Below are positions 1 to 12,065 of a DNA stretch of 64,000 nt, one piece after another. Position numbers and translations under genes: made by a program. This DNA is from Siphonodentalium dalli. Taxonomy: Eukaryota > Mollusca > Scaphopoda > Gadilida > Siphonodentaliidae. A model generated the notes under the pieces. It had not been told where the DNA came from and did no database searches. It was given only the letters and a program-made list of their open reading frames with translations. The stretch is taken from contig CP136063.1 in the NCBI GenBank assembly GCA_032622095.1, positions 12,011,814 through 12,075,813 of the forward strand. Direction: 5' to 3'. Position 1 is the first letter of the stretch, and every line of letters starts with the position of its first letter.

Positions 1-189
1 CTTGTGTCCGCGCTTTCCCTGCGGAGTTACCGCCCATAAATAGGCACATGCTATACACCAGTATGAATAAACCAAATTTTTTTACTTCTTTTTTTTATAA
101 GTACAGAGCTCTAAATTTTTTATTGCACATTCCGAATCGGACGAGTAATCCTGACTCGAATATACCACCTAAACATGTTTTTACTTAGG

Positions 190-1020
190 ACTTTCCACGT
201 TACGGGATACGGAAATATTGCAACTATTTTTCCCGCCAAATCCAAACCGGGTGATTAAAGAGCAAGATAATGTCGTAGCAGGTACGTTGACATACTTTAT
301 GTACGTCCCAGAGGTTTGACGGCTATACTATAAATGTAACATACCCAACGGAGAATGCGTGTCAGGGTGGGTTGAGACTTTAGAAAAATTCCACGAAAAT
401 TGCAAAGGGGGGAAAATTCAAACATCGAGATAATTTTGTTTGATGATTACATCTGATGGCTAGTGTTCACGCGCATCTAGAGGTCGATTTTCTAATTTTC
501 AGATGGAACGGTTTACTCGTGACAACACTATATATCATAAATATGTATACTTATGTAGTCTATCACTAACCGATTTTTAGCCCCAAATCCAAACGGGCTA
601 ATGTAGGAACGAGTTTCACGCAGGAGCATGTAAGCCGGTATACTGTAGGTACGCCTACATAATTTGACCGCTCTACTATAAACGCAACCTGCTCAAGGGT
701 GTGTTTGTATCGGGTGGGTTCAGATTTGGCAAATTCCACCGAAGATCAAATGGGGAAAATTACTCCGAAAATCAGATATTGAGATAAAAACTTTTCGACG
801 ACTGGATGTGATAAGTAGTACCTAAACGCATGATTAGTACGCTTTTTAAAAAATTAGATTGGACGGTTTAACCCTGGTAGCCTATAACGTTGTAACGGGT
901 GATATATATTACTCAAATTCAAACGCAAATTCAAACGGACTTGTCAAGAAGCAAGGCAAATGCATAAACATTCTCACCGATATACTATATAGGTATGTCC
1001 GCTCTACTATAAAAGTAACC
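190..1020. repeat. Degenerate tandem repeat, about 340-bp unit
   Basis: Two diverged full copies and a partial third lie head to tail. Shared landmarks are CCAAATCCAAAC (near 238 and 583), a CTATACTATAAA/CTCTACTATAAA block (near 323, 671 and 1001), GGGTGGGTT (near 367 and 713) and a gagataa stretch. Divergence is high, so the array is old. The 100-residue reading frame over the third copy crosses the repeat boundary and has no recognisable domain, so it is not called as a gene. Confidence 0.6.
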
Positions 1021-1420
1021 TGTTGTCACGATTTGACCTGTTCAAAACAGTCCTCGGACAAAAGTTTCCCTAGGTATCAAATTTTGTCGAAATGCGTTCG
1101 TTTTACCCGATTTGACCTTGAACTGCCCATTTCGAAGGTCAATGTTAGGTCGGGGTCATAATTTGACCCATCCACAAGACTCCTCGGACAAAAGTACCCC
1201 TACTTAGGTATCAAATTTCGTTGAAATCAGTCTGTTTTGCCCGATTTGACCTTGGATTGACCTTTTTGAAGGCCAAGGCCAGGTCGGGGTCACGATTTGA
1301 CCCGTCCCTGAAAAAAAGTATCCATATTTATCAAATTTTGTCAATATCCGTCCAGCAGTTTTCCCGGTCATAGCTAACAGACAAACAAACAGACAGACAG
1401 AAGTCCCAAAATATATATTA
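1021..1420 (+). repeat. Repeat with RTE-like 3-prime end
   Basis: Three diverged sub-copies carry the series GATTTGACC, TCCTCGGACAAAAGT, TATCAAATTT and GTTGAAAT or a variant. They end in a CCGTCCAGCAGTTTTC block followed by the ACAAACAAACAGACAGACAG tail. Sequence of the form 'caaattttgttgaaatc-gtccagcagttt' followed by an acaaacagacag tail resembles the 3-prime end of RTE-type LINEs. No reverse transcriptase is visible, so this is at most a tail fragment; the family assignment is an inference. Confidence 0.45.
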
Positions 1421-1572
1421 AATTTAAAAATGACAATGCAAGTGCACCATCGGATCATAAGTCACCAATATGCATTCGCATAAAGAGGAACACACATTTT
1501 CGCATAACACTCACATGGGATGGGATGGGATACCATGGAAGTATATCTGATTCCATGGAATCTGACCTCTAG

Positions 1573-2014
1573 TTAATATTGATTTTATTTCCAATATATT
1601 ATTATGCAATGAGATGATTTATTGGGACATTTATTGATCTAGTTTTAGAACAGACCATTCGGGTGATACCATATATCGATAGAGAGCATAATGATGTTCA
1701 CATAGCTACGGACCGAAAGTCAAGTGTCCCAGATTGATTGATTGTATTGTTTTATTCCATAGTTATAAGCGATAATGATTCTAATTAACGTGTATTTGTG
1801 AACAAAATATACAATACAATTTCTAGTATCTGTTGACAGTAACCACTATTGTTCTTTAGCTAGACAACACACCTTTTTAGACCAGACAATATTCGAAATA
1901 AAATGAATATTTATCGATAGAAGCATTTCCGGACAGGAGTCTTCGATTCAAATCTAATATTTTCTACCCCGATAACTATATATTGCATGTATATAAAGAG
2001 ATAATCCACCTTAA
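1573..2014 (+). mobile_element. MITE-A copy 1, left-truncated
   Basis: The segment matches the TTAA-flanked family best seen at 28837-29372. It contains the internal marks TTAATATTGATTTTATTTC, the CCCAGATTGATTG block, AAGCATTTCCGGACAGGAGT and the right end GAGATAATCCACC followed by TTAA (2011-2014). The left terminal inverted repeat is missing; the copy starts inside it. No coding capacity. Confidence 0.75.
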
Positions 2015-2077
2015 AGATAGCTATCCAATGTATAATTCATCATCAATTAATGTGCATTGTTTGATGCAATTAGTAAT

Positions 2078-2120
2078 AAGCCCACGTAGGCGACGCCGCG
2101 AAGCGGCGAGCCGAGGGCTT
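2078..2120. other. GC-rich hairpin in AT-rich DNA
   Basis: AAGCCC and GGGCTT close a stem whose upper part is GCCGC-gaa-GCGGC, with interior mismatches. The segment is far more GC-rich than its surroundings. It directly follows the AT-rich right flank of a MITE-A copy. Function unknown; it may be a transposon terminus or a structured insertion. Confidence 0.5.
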
Positions 2121-4484
2121 TAGAGAGAACTGCGTATACACACTCGACGCTGGGAAAGCACTGAATCTACAATATTGTTAAACGAAAAAATATGTTTCCA
2201 AAAATACCTTGACCTCGACACACACTTTGAACTCTTGAACTCTCTTTCCGAGCCACATATGCAGCGATTGGATGATCGCGTTCATCTTAACCGACAGAAT
2301 TAAGGTTACTCGCGGATGGTTGTTAGGCAAGTGATGCTATTCAAACAACTGAAAATCGCCACCTCGGATTATTATTTCCACGAATTACCAATGACAACAC
2401 GAAATGTGCGAGGCAAACCTGCCTACATATGATAGTGATATAATCATATATACAAGGTGAGGATCAGTATCGCCCGAGATAGTATAGACTATAGTCGGGC
2501 TTTTTTTGTCCGCGAATGTAACAAAATCAGAAATTTCAGGGGAGCTAGGCCGTAGGCGCTATTTACTGAAGTTATACTATGGCATAATGTCAGTTTCATC
2601 TCTCAGTCTGAGTGAGATTGAGAGTTGAGACTGACTCCTGTCCTGGTCTGTACCCAGTGTAGGATGCATTGAGTGAGTGACTCTAACCCTAACTGAGTCG
2701 CTCTTTCTCGGTCTCAAAATTCAAACGGCAAACTATGAAATTCAAGTTTGAACTTGAACGCCTATGCGTAGCGCCGTATGGTTCTATCGCATTATTGATA
2801 CTAATTCTGGTATCTCGCTAATACAGTTGGAATCACTGACTTTTATGTCTCTTTTTCTGGATAATCTCTAAACACGTTGCCCAAATAAGTCGACATTCCA
2901 GAAGATGCATCTATATAGTATAACGACGTTGATCAAGGCATCATGGCATATAGTTTGGACTGTCCTTTTATCGATGCAGTAGTATAATGAAAAATAAAAA
3001 TATTGTCATTAAAATGTTTTAATTTTCCATATGTTTGTGTGGTTAAATCTATGAGTTTCCAACTTAAAATTTCGCGCTCCCACTTAAGAAACAATATTAG
3101 GAACCATTCATCTTGCATGGATGTAGAGGGAGTCAGTTAGCATATGTCAGTTGAGTGTGTGGCAAACAAACAATCACAAATGAGTGTTACCTGTCAATAG
3201 TTTATGAGACTTTCCGATCAGAGAAGTAAAACACTTAGGGCATTTGACTGATAGTGCTACCCTTACGCTATTGCACATGTCTGATAAACTGACAACAGTA
3301 CAACACGCGCATGCGGTTTTGTGTATATATGTCATACCGAGCATGCGATATTGATCTAGAGGCAGGTGCGTCCGTATGACTGCGACATGTACTATGACAA
3401 GATTTCACAAATCCGTTAATTGCAAGTTCTATCTTAATTCATAGCTATTTCTTAATGTCATAATGCTTTTTCAGAGTTGGGATATGTGTGTCCGTATGCA
3501 TGCGTGCGACGTGTAACAGGATGCATGTTCCGTCAAATACACGTAACATGGACGCGTTGTTCTGCTAAGGCGCTATGTGCTCGCCCCACTACTTTTGGGA
3601 TCCAAATAAGCATAATTGTATGCTTATTATTATTCTATTTGCTGCCATGTGTGGTGTTTATTTGTGTCCGTGTGTTTATTTAAAAAGTGGGATTGTCAGG
3701 CAGTCTATACACACACTAAAGGTCTATTATAATTGCTGCATGGATTATTTTCTCAGATCAAGAAATGATGTTGCTGTTTGGTAACACCTATATTTCCCCA
3801 CCATCTCCAATGTTGGTCAATGTGTTCAACAATTTCATTCCTGACACAACGCAATAGGAAATCCCATATCATATACAAATTGAAACTGTTCGGGTTGTGT
3901 TATTGTGAAATTTGTTGTTTTTTTTTACCAAAAGTTAAATACGATTTCACTGTCTGTTATATTTTTGGCTGAAGCGCTCGCTATCAATGGACTTGGGGTG
4001 TCAGATTAGAAATATCCCACACATAGAAAGTTTGCACGAGCTAAATTTTGGAGACTTCCATCCCACTGGGGTGCAGACGACATTCTCATGATACTGGGTC
4101 TGGTTCAACAGGTGTTGACATCATACACCCACAACCAAGGAACAGAGATCGAGTGTGTTTGACGTCCCAACCAAGGAACAGAGATATAGAGCGTGTTTTG
4201 AAGGGTTACATTAGCAATTGTCTCATATGAAATACACATGTGAGGTGTTTATATGGAAGCTTGTGTCCTTTTATCCTGATGAACAGTTTAAATTTAGAAT
4301 GTCTAAAAAATGAACCATCCACGAAATTACTAATAATGGAGACCCTCACATTGTCGAAACAATCATATTGATATGAATTTAATTCACTATTATATACAAC
4401 GTTAAATTTTCAACATCGGGAAAAGTAATTAAATAGGTATACATTACCCCGATAAATAATCATTATTGTAGTTTTCACCATTTC
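2121..4484. other. Non-coding stretch with a few small structures
   Basis: At 2471-2500 the hairpin arms CGCCCGA and AGTCGGGC enclose an ATAGT/ACTAT stem, followed by seven T residues (2501-2507). In bacteria this would read as a terminator; here it more likely marks a repeat end. A 36-bp doublet containing ACCAAGGAACAGAGAT lies at 4131-4190. Short reading frames (60-69 codons) show no domain or codon pattern, and I call none of them. Confidence 0.5.
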
Positions 4485-4595
4485 GTATTAATGCCCCCTC
4501 ATCCGATCATGTTGTATGACAGTATTAATGCCCCCTCATCCGATCATGTTGTATGACAGTATTAATGCCCCCTCATCCGATCATGTTGTATGACA
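4485..4595. repeat. 37-bp tandem repeat, 3 exact copies
   Basis: Three consecutive identical units begin at 4485, 4522 and 4559, each starting GTATTAATGCCCCCTCATCC and ending TGTATGACA. Perfect identity points to recent duplication. Confidence 0.95.
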
Positions 4596-4817
4596 ACGCG
4601 AGAGGTTTATCGCAATGCTAGCTTTAACAGCTTATTACTGAAGTTCTTAATCCCGTGGAATCATTCTTGGTAATCGTAATCCCAATCGTCCCTGCAAAAA
4701 TTCACACGAACTTTCCGATAAGCGCGCTTGTCAACACAATGGTATATAACGCCAAAAATCTTATAGACGTGGCGCCACAATTTGCAACAACCAACACACC
4801 CATTATTAAAATATTTC

Positions 4818-5297
4818 ATAACATATACATGTGTTTAATGTTTTATAACATATACATGTGTTTAATGTTTATTAACATATACATGTGTTTAATGTTTTAT
4901 AACATATACATGTGTTTAATGTTTTATAACATATACATGTGTTTGATGTTTAATAACATATACATGTGTTTAATGTTTTATAACATATACATGTGTTTAA
5001 TGTTTTATAACAAATACATGTGTTTAATGTTTTATAACATATACATGTGTTTAATGTTTTATAACATATACGTGTGTTTAATGTTTTATAACATATACAT
5101 GTTTTTAATGTTTTATGACATATACATGTGTTTAATGTTTTATAACATATACACGTGTTTAATGTTTTCCCGATTAGCTTTATAACATATACATGTGTTT
5201 AATGTTTCCCCGATTAGCTTTGTAACATAATACATGTGTTTAATGTTTCCCGATTAGCCTTATAACATATACATGTGTTTAATGTTTCTCGGATTAG
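4818..5297. repeat. 27-bp minisatellite with extended-unit variants
   Basis: The core ACATATACATGTGTTTAATG repeats every 27 bp from 4818 for about 13 units. It then continues as longer units in which a CCCGATTAGCTT block is inserted between cores (5168-5297). The unit length is a multiple of three, which explains a 176-codon plus-strand frame reading a 9-residue NIYMCLMFY repeat. That frame has no other support and is not annotated as a gene. Confidence 0.93.
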
Positions 5298-6590
5298 ACC
5301 TGATTAGCCAATTACCGTGACACTGATCAAACAACGGTAGTTTGTCTTGACACAATCAGTTTTCCTTACAAGCATCATATAAGTTCGGCAGTACACTCGA
5401 ACATCATAGCAAATTAGCAGGACGCCGTTGCCAATGGTGATCAATGTTGCTCTTAATACCATCAGTAATAGGACTAGTCTATACTATATTCCGCATGTTA
5501 TGTAAACACTAATAGTACAGACAATGGACCTTTCAAACAGCTGTCAATCAAATAATTATTAGCGGATATTTTCGACCAATCAGCGACTGAGCCGGCCAAT
5601 GGCTGCATTGAAAATTATGCTGCCATGTTTCAGGGCAAGTGCTGATGTGTTCACTTCGGAAGTCGATCTCGGGTAACAGACAATATATATGTGGATACAG
5701 TCTTTTTACCAGTGGGCGGTACTACCGTGGTGGGTGTCGCCTCCGTGGGAAGATCCATTAGTGCGCATTCGTTCTGTCGCGGTCAATGTTGTACATCTGG
5801 TAACACATTGAATCTATATCCACATATTGTTCTTGGTGACGGTCGGTTTACATATTGTTAAATGATGATGCACCTGCATTGTGCCTATGTGGACACTTTA
5901 ATAACAATCGAGTTTGTCAGTTTTCAACAGATTTAACATAATGCTTGAATGTTATGCGACCGCTCTCGAAACACCATAACAAACACGGCACAATATCATC
6001 GAATGATGATTTTATCTCAATCATTTATATCTGCACTATGTGTGCTGATGTGAACGAACCATGCAAAGGGCCAACGAAAGCTTGTTCAGTAAACACCGTG
6101 AAGAAATGAGGGGTTGCAACTGGATGCCATGGTGACCATATCATGTTGCTATTCATGACGTATACTCACTGTAGCAGAAAATGCGACAAAGGAAGATATC
6201 TTACCTGTGGGTGCAAATATGAATACAGCAAGAATAAGTGCGACACAAGGCTTTTTTTGAAGCATCTTGAAGAAGTGAGGATTGCTACTGGATTCGATGT
6301 GTCTATTTGAAACGCTAGACGGGTGTATGTATGTCGGTAACTTGCGGCTATTGGTCTGACACTATTATTTAGCGAACCAGCACACCTGTAAAAATAAAAA
6401 AAATTGCATATCCTCAAGTGAACAATATCTTGAACTTCGTTGCTACGATTGTGTTGCGAACATATACGCATGTTATGCGCGTTTCGATTGCAAAACAAAA
6501 TATACAACACTTGACACATACATGTGGTAAGATTACACGCAACAAGCAAATCGGCCACCAGACAACGTACGATGCAGTGCCGCATATAAA
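5298..6590. other. No gene seen
   Basis: Unique-looking AT-rich DNA. A 139-codon minus-strand frame (6166-6585) has no recognisable motif. No tandem array or inverted repeat of note was found. Confidence 0.4.
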
Positions 6591-6640
6591 TAACTAATTC
6601 GTGGCCACAAAATAACTAATTCGTGGCCACGAAATAACTG
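6591..6640. repeat. Palindromic short repeat, TTCGTGGCCACGAA
   Basis: Two copies of TAACTAATTCGTGGCCAC lie head to tail. The second contains the perfect 14-nt palindrome TTCGTGGCCACGAA at 6620-6633. The same motif recurs at 9871-9940. Confidence 0.8.
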
Positions 6641-6824
6641 TTGTATCCCCGTTCAGTCAGATCGGCTTCATATAACGGACTGTATTATATGGTATATTGA
6701 TTAGACTATCATCAGCTTACCAGTCTTACACATGTCCGACACCCAGTTCAACGGAACATTAAATAAGCATAAATATTACCGGATAAGGATGTGTAGCCAA
6801 AAACGGCACACGACCAGCAATTGT

Positions 6825-7260
6825 GCGTCACTGCACAACGTGACATACTCGATATACCGAACACTGGTAGCTCTCACTAAAGATAATGCATCACTGCACA
6901 ACGTGACATACTCGATATACCGAACACTGGTAGCTCTCACTAAAGATAATGCGTCACTGCACAACGTGACATACTCGATATACCGAACACTGGTAGCTCT
7001 CACTAAAGATAATGCGTCACTGCACAACGTGACATACTCGATATACCGAACACTGGTAGCTCTCACTAAAGATAATGCGTCACTGCACAACGTGACATAC
7101 TCGATATACCGAACACTGGTAGCTCTCACTAAAGATAATGCGTCACTGCACAACGTGACATACTCGATATACCGAACACTGGTAGCTCTCACTAAAGATA
7201 ATGCGTCACTGCACAACGTGACATACTCGATATACCGAACACTGATAGCTCTCACTAAAG
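6825..7260. repeat. 63-bp minisatellite, 7 copies
   Basis: Units begin at 6825, 6888, 6951, 7014, 7077, 7140 and 7203, each containing TCACTGCACAACGTGACATA and GGTAGCTCTCACTAAAGATA. The copies are nearly identical. Because 63 is divisible by three and the unit has no stop in one frame on each strand, frames of 180 codons (plus) and 159 codons (minus) overlap here. Neither has independent support. Confidence 0.95.
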
Positions 7261-7269
7261 ATACACTGT

Positions 7270-7455
7270 TATAAAATTACCAGATAAGGATGTGTAGCTA
7301 AAAACGGCACACGACCATCAATGGTGCGTCACTGCACAACGTGACATACTCGATATACCGAACACTGGTAGCTCTCACTAAAGATAATGCGTCATTGCAC
7401 AGCGTGACATACTCGATATACCGTGGCTCTCACTAAAGATACACTGTTATAAAAT
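7270..7455. repeat. Second partial copy of the 63-bp repeat locus
   Basis: The flank GATAAGGATGTGTAGC with AAACGGCACACGACCA, which precedes the main array at 6782, reappears at 7282. It is followed by one full and one shortened 63-bp unit and the AAGATACACTGTTATAAAAT end also seen near 7257. The whole locus was duplicated before or during expansion of the array. Confidence 0.85.
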
Positions 7456-7489
7456 ACTGCCGGTTTGACAGGTTCGGACCGTCATACTC

Positions 7490-7840
7490 CTACGGTCCCA
7501 AACCATTTCATCAGTTGTACGGTTTTTTACCGTTATTTTATGTTCCCATGAAATTGTCTCAGTTAAAAATGTTCGTCATTCAAAGTTCATGCGGTCAAAA
7601 TTCAATAGTATATTTATCGGCGACCAAATAATATACGACAATGACTTCATACAGTGTGACTGAATCTGACAATGCTGATATTTAATATGACTTATTAATT
7701 GCTTGTATTCAACACAATGATTCGGCATTCATTCTGTGTTATGCGGATCCGTCTTATCTGAGTACGCAATTACGTTATTCTCAAGTCCGGGTTTAAGTTC
7801 CATGCTTTAGCACTCAACTATTTTATTTCGTCATCTTGCG
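7490..7840. repeat. Diverged dispersed repeat, copy 1
   Basis: CCATTTCATCAGTT, ACCGTTATTTTATG, CATGAAATTGTC, TGCTGATATTTAATAT and GGCATTCATTCTGTGT occur in the same order here as related words do at 8978-9255. Two old copies of one element are the simplest explanation. No coding capacity. Confidence 0.6.
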
Positions 7841-8279
7841 TGTGTGACCGCAGACGAACTACAAACTATTGTTTGTTTTTTGGGGGAAAATGTTACCTTT
7901 TCAGTTGTGGACAGTTGTTAAGACGGTCTGAGTTCGGTTCCTTTGTTAACCGGACAAGTTTCAATTCTGCGCAAACCGGCTTAATCATTTATTAGAGTCG
8001 CTTATGTCCGATTTTGGGCTCCCGTGGGGAAATCATGAACAAATATAGATACCATGCCCATGAGCCAGTATATGGTCTATACTTGAGAACAAAAATTGTT
8101 ATACCCCCTGGCGTTGCGACTGGGTGGTTTGATTACGTCACACAGATGGTCACCATGCTCATTTTCTTAAGTTCGCTATTGTTGGATTTCATGATTAAAA
8201 TATAATTGTGATATAAAATATATGACAACCCTTTTGTAAGGTGTATGGTGTGACGCCATGTTATATTTATATATAAAAT
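7841..8279. other. No gene seen
   Basis: No recognisable gene or repeat. A 63-codon frame at 8014-8205 has no recognisable feature. Confidence 0.4.
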
Positions 8280-8900
8280 GTGTCCTCTCGATCAAAGATG
8301 GCCGCCAAAATGTCGACCGGAAGTGGGAAAATTGATGATTTTCCATATAAATCCATCATTTCCGATTGTATCGAACTGGTGACGATTAGAGAACATATCT
8401 CTCTTCCATCTTGATAACGAATCACTTAGACATCAAAATAATTTATTTCTTGTAACATAACCTTGATTTTCTTTTCCAAATTCGATAGTTTAAAGGAAAT
8501 GGTATGACTTTTCGCCAAAATATACTTTTTTTATTTTCTAACTATTTCCTTAAAGAAAATTGGAATTAATCGGTGTTGGAAATGAGTGGGATCATTACAT
8601 AAGGTATCTGCATATATCTGGATCCAGACACTGTCAACTTAATCCAAGATGGCCTCCAAATTGGGGGCCCAATTTCGATAATACATACATGTTAGCCTCT
8701 TTCACCCAATTACGTTTATGTCATGTAAAAGGAGAATGAAGTAGACTTATTTGCTTCTTCCAAGTAAATATTCGCCATGTTACGACACATTCCTATTAGT
8801 TGTCTTATCGAGTTCATATGACAATTATTTTCTAAAATAAGCATCGTGAAAATTAGCCGAACGTTATAATTGTTTATTCATGACATAACATGTCCATTAC
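8280..8900. repeat. Degenerate repeat with AAGATGGCCGCC words
   Basis: AAGATGGCCGCCAAAATG (8297) and AAGATGGCCTCCAAATTG (8648) lie 351 bp apart in diverged contexts. Related wording recurs at 32610-32665 (CAAGATGGCG, GATGGCCGCCAAATTAA). This looks like a dispersed non-coding repeat with weakly preserved copies. Confidence 0.4.
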
Positions 8901-8977
8901 CTGAAAACGAAAGTTCGGTGTTAGATATATGAATGAATGTACTCCTATTTAGATAATCCGAAGTTATTAATATCGAC

Positions 8978-9255
8978 GGCCCCATACCGTTTCATCAGTT
9001 TGATGACACCATACCGTTATTTTATGTGCCATGAAAATTGTCAAAATTAAATATTTTCGTGAATTCAAAGTCAGTAGAACTCAATCTTACTCTGCTGATA
9101 TTTAATATATTTAATATATATTATTTATCCAGCATTCATTATGTGTCATACGTACCGTACGAACTACCATGAGTACGGAACGGTATGCTAATCCGGGGTT
9201 AAGTTACCGCTTTAACACAGCTCATTTCTACGCCATTTTATCGTTGTTTTTTGCG
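8978..9255. repeat. Diverged dispersed repeat, copy 2
   Basis: Counterpart of 7490-7840. It shares CCGTTTCATCAGTTTG, ACCGTTATTTTATGTG, CATGAAAATTGTC, CTGCTGATATTTAATAT, GCATTCATTATGTGTCA and a GGGTTAAGTT block. The 80-codon frame at 9169 lies partly in this repeat and is not called. Confidence 0.6.
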
Positions 9256-9870
9256 TTGTCAGATCGGGGACGCCAAACTAAATCGGTCAAGGGGCCGATA
9301 AATGGCATGAATGCCCTATTTGAACCCCTCTGGGTGGCGGCCATTTTAGATCGGGTGGTGTGTTGGGTCGGTTGTTGGGTGCCACAATGCAACCCCCTTT
9401 GCTCGACCTAAATATAAAAATGTTCGAATAATGAATGAGGAATAAGGTATGGAAGTCACCTTTATTGTTAATTTTTGTATCAGCTGGAAATATTATGCAC
9501 ATAAACATGGTGATATGGGAGTGTCTCAGTCCATTCCGGCCGGCACATAATGCAGGCCTATAGTCCCACCCAAACTGTTGTAAAAATTTCAACTGCTGAC
9601 ACTTGACAGCTACTCGGAATAGGGAGGGGCGAGTCGCCACCAAACCCTATAATTGTGTCACGTATTGCGGCCATAATGAATTACACATATAACCAACATT
9701 AGCATGTTACATGTACTTGGCATAATCAAAAATATCTCGAAAAACATAGCCTTTATTGGCCAGACAAAAGTGCAATTGTTTTTATATGAAAATCAGTCAT
9801 CTCCAAATAGGCCAATTACATCAATGTGACTGTCGGCCATATACTAAACACAAATACTATTTAGTTGGGA
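9256..9870. other. No gene seen
   Basis: Opposite-strand frames of 80 and 118 codons overlap here but have no domain resemblance. No array was noticed. Confidence 0.4.
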
Positions 9871-9940
9871 ATTAGTTATTTCGTGGCCACGAATTAGTAT
9901 TTCATGGCCACGAATTAGTTATTTCGTGGTCACGAAATAA
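9871..9940. repeat. TTCGTGGCCACGAA palindrome cluster, 3 units
   Basis: Three head-to-tail units of ATTAGTTATTTCGTGGCCAC type occur. The perfect palindrome is at 9880-9893 and variants are at 9901 (TTCATGGCCACGAA) and 9923 (TTCGTGGTCACGAA). Same family as 6591-6640. Confidence 0.8.
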
Positions 9941-11930
9941 AAAAAAAATCCCCATGCCGTAACGAGCCACCTTATATATATCTAATTCACGTGCATATAG
10001 TATAAATCCCGTCAATGTGTGAATATGTTTTAGGTTCTTGTACAACTGTTTATAATTGCATTTGTTCTTATTATTGCATTTCGTTTACATTTTTGCATTT
10101 TCTTTTATCGCACGCATATGATCGATTCGTTTATTTTGGTATACTCGCCTTATTTAGTTTCGTTTATTTACATGTTGAAATTATAAATAAAACATTACAC
10201 GTCAATCTCACACGACTTCCGCGTCGAGTAAATGTTTGGCTAAAGGTTTTATAATGCGTTGGTTTTACCGCTGGTTTAACGTTGGCCAGACGTTGAAAAT
10301 GTAACGCACCAAGCGATGTGTGGGTTAGTAGGTGCGTTAGAATGATGTCGACGTTGGACCAACAATGGCCCTACGTTGGTCACAGTGTGGGACAATCGGT
10401 CGATCACGTCGTTGTGTGGTTTTAACGTAATTCTTAACATGTCGCGTGTTTACTTTTCCAAACAACGCTTTGGTTTATTGACTTCACCTGCGTTTGTGTT
10501 ATGAGTTATCATTCTCTTTTATTGGATTATTTTTAGGATTATGCACCAGCTGGGGAACCGAAGAAGTGCCGGTATGTACTTGTTGAGAATATCATGACAA
10601 ATAACTTCGAATTTCAAAGATAAGCGTGCGTCGTCGGATTAATTTCCTCCACAAGTAACTTAAAGTTTGAACTTGATGTTTAACCATTCCAATCTTTAGA
10701 AACTAAATATGTCAGTTCCATGCATGTGGTGGCATACGACTGTATGAGGAAGAACAGATCAGCGTAATAACTACATACATGTCATAGGTAACGCACCGAC
10801 AGTTAGACATGTCATACATGACGCAACATTAATTGGAACTTCACATCGACAAGACGTCTAGATGTTATAACATATACAGGATTTTGTAATTTTCAGGTTC
10901 AGATCTCAAAATGTTCTCAGTTTTTCTTCTGGCTAGTGGCAACACTGCTGCTCATTTATTTAGAATGCTGATGTCCAGGACGTGAGGCATCAGCTGGGAT
11001 ATTAAAGCCCAAAGGGGGCGCCGTTTGGAATTCCGATGAGGACACCCCTTGCCCAACGCGGAAGCCATCTAGCAGCGTCCATGTTCATGGATTTCTATTT
11101 GCATGGATAATAAAAGTTTAGGCTACGACAGTCGACACCGTTATTCAATCGATTCAGAACAAGTTCGTGGTAACTCATCACTTAATTGTGGTGCGTGTAC
11201 ACCCATCACTAATGAAAAAGCTACGATTCACAAGGAAAAATACATTTTTAAAAGCAAGGTTCAATATATTTCGACTAAATGTGCTTTCTTTCAATAAACA
11301 TAACATTAGTAACAATATGTTTGGTCCAAGCAGAGAAAAAGCATGAAAATAGAAAATGTTCGTGGAATACACCAGTAAACACATCGCGGAAAATCCTTCG
11401 ACTGACTACTTTTTGTCAGAATGTTTGAGTTTGGACACGCATGAGGTATCAGCTTATTTGAAAAACAGTGTAGCATATGCTCGTAGCTGCCAAAATACTA
11501 TATAATGTGTCATATCCTAGTTTATTACCCTTTTCTTCATTTCTCGATGTGTTTTCTGTCGCCTAAGCCAGTTTCGAAACCACGCGATTCCCCACCGTGT
11601 TTAAGCCAATAATATTATTCACTTTTAAAATGTTCCCGGTATCGAAATAGATCGATAAGTATTTGAACTGCCTATCAGTATGTTTCCCAGATAAATAGAT
11701 GAAACAGGTTTCTTCGAGCAGTACCTGTATATGTTGCAGAAAGACGCATATAAGTCATAAACAGAAAAGAGCGTTCAGTGTTAGTCTATTCCTGATATGG
11801 TAGGGTAGAATGAAGAGCTTTCGTTTCTATTATGTGTGAAAAATTTAAAACAGCTGGGAAAATGGTCATGAAAAGTATTTATCAGAGCATGTGGAGACAG
11901 TATATCAATGTTTTCGTGTATTTGTAAACC
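9941..11930. other. Non-coding stretch with one repeat-like patch
   Basis: At 10250-10400 the words AACGTTGGCCAGACGTTG, GACGTTGGACCAAC and CTACGTTGGTCAC form a loose CGTTGG/CCAACG repeat of a kind common in invertebrate interspersed repeats. The rest shows nothing I can name; frames of 64-79 codons are not supported. Confidence 0.4.
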
Positions 11931-12065
11931 AGGGCCCAGTTTCATGAAGCAAGGAATTAAGATGGACTTATTCTAAGATATAAGGTGGATCTTATGACGT
12001 TACCTTTCCGTTGCGCGAACGCGTTTCATGAAACAATGTTAAGTCCGTAGAAGTTCCCGCGCCTT
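11931..12065. repeat. Interspersed repeat with TTTCATGAA ends
   Basis: GGGCCCAGTTTCATGAAGCA (11933) and CGTTTCATGAAACAATG (12023) lie about 90 bp apart, with a TTAAGATGGACTTATTC/CTTATGACG core. I recognise this pattern as a short interspersed repeat seen in marine invertebrates, but cannot name the family. Confidence 0.4.

Noticed and set aside
2471-2507. Rho-independent terminator
   Set aside because: The shape fits, but there is no bacterial gene and the window is eukaryotic.
4655-5185. 176-codon frame with a 9-residue NIYMCLMFY repeat
   Set aside because: Product of a 27-bp minisatellite divisible by three; no start context, domain or continuation.
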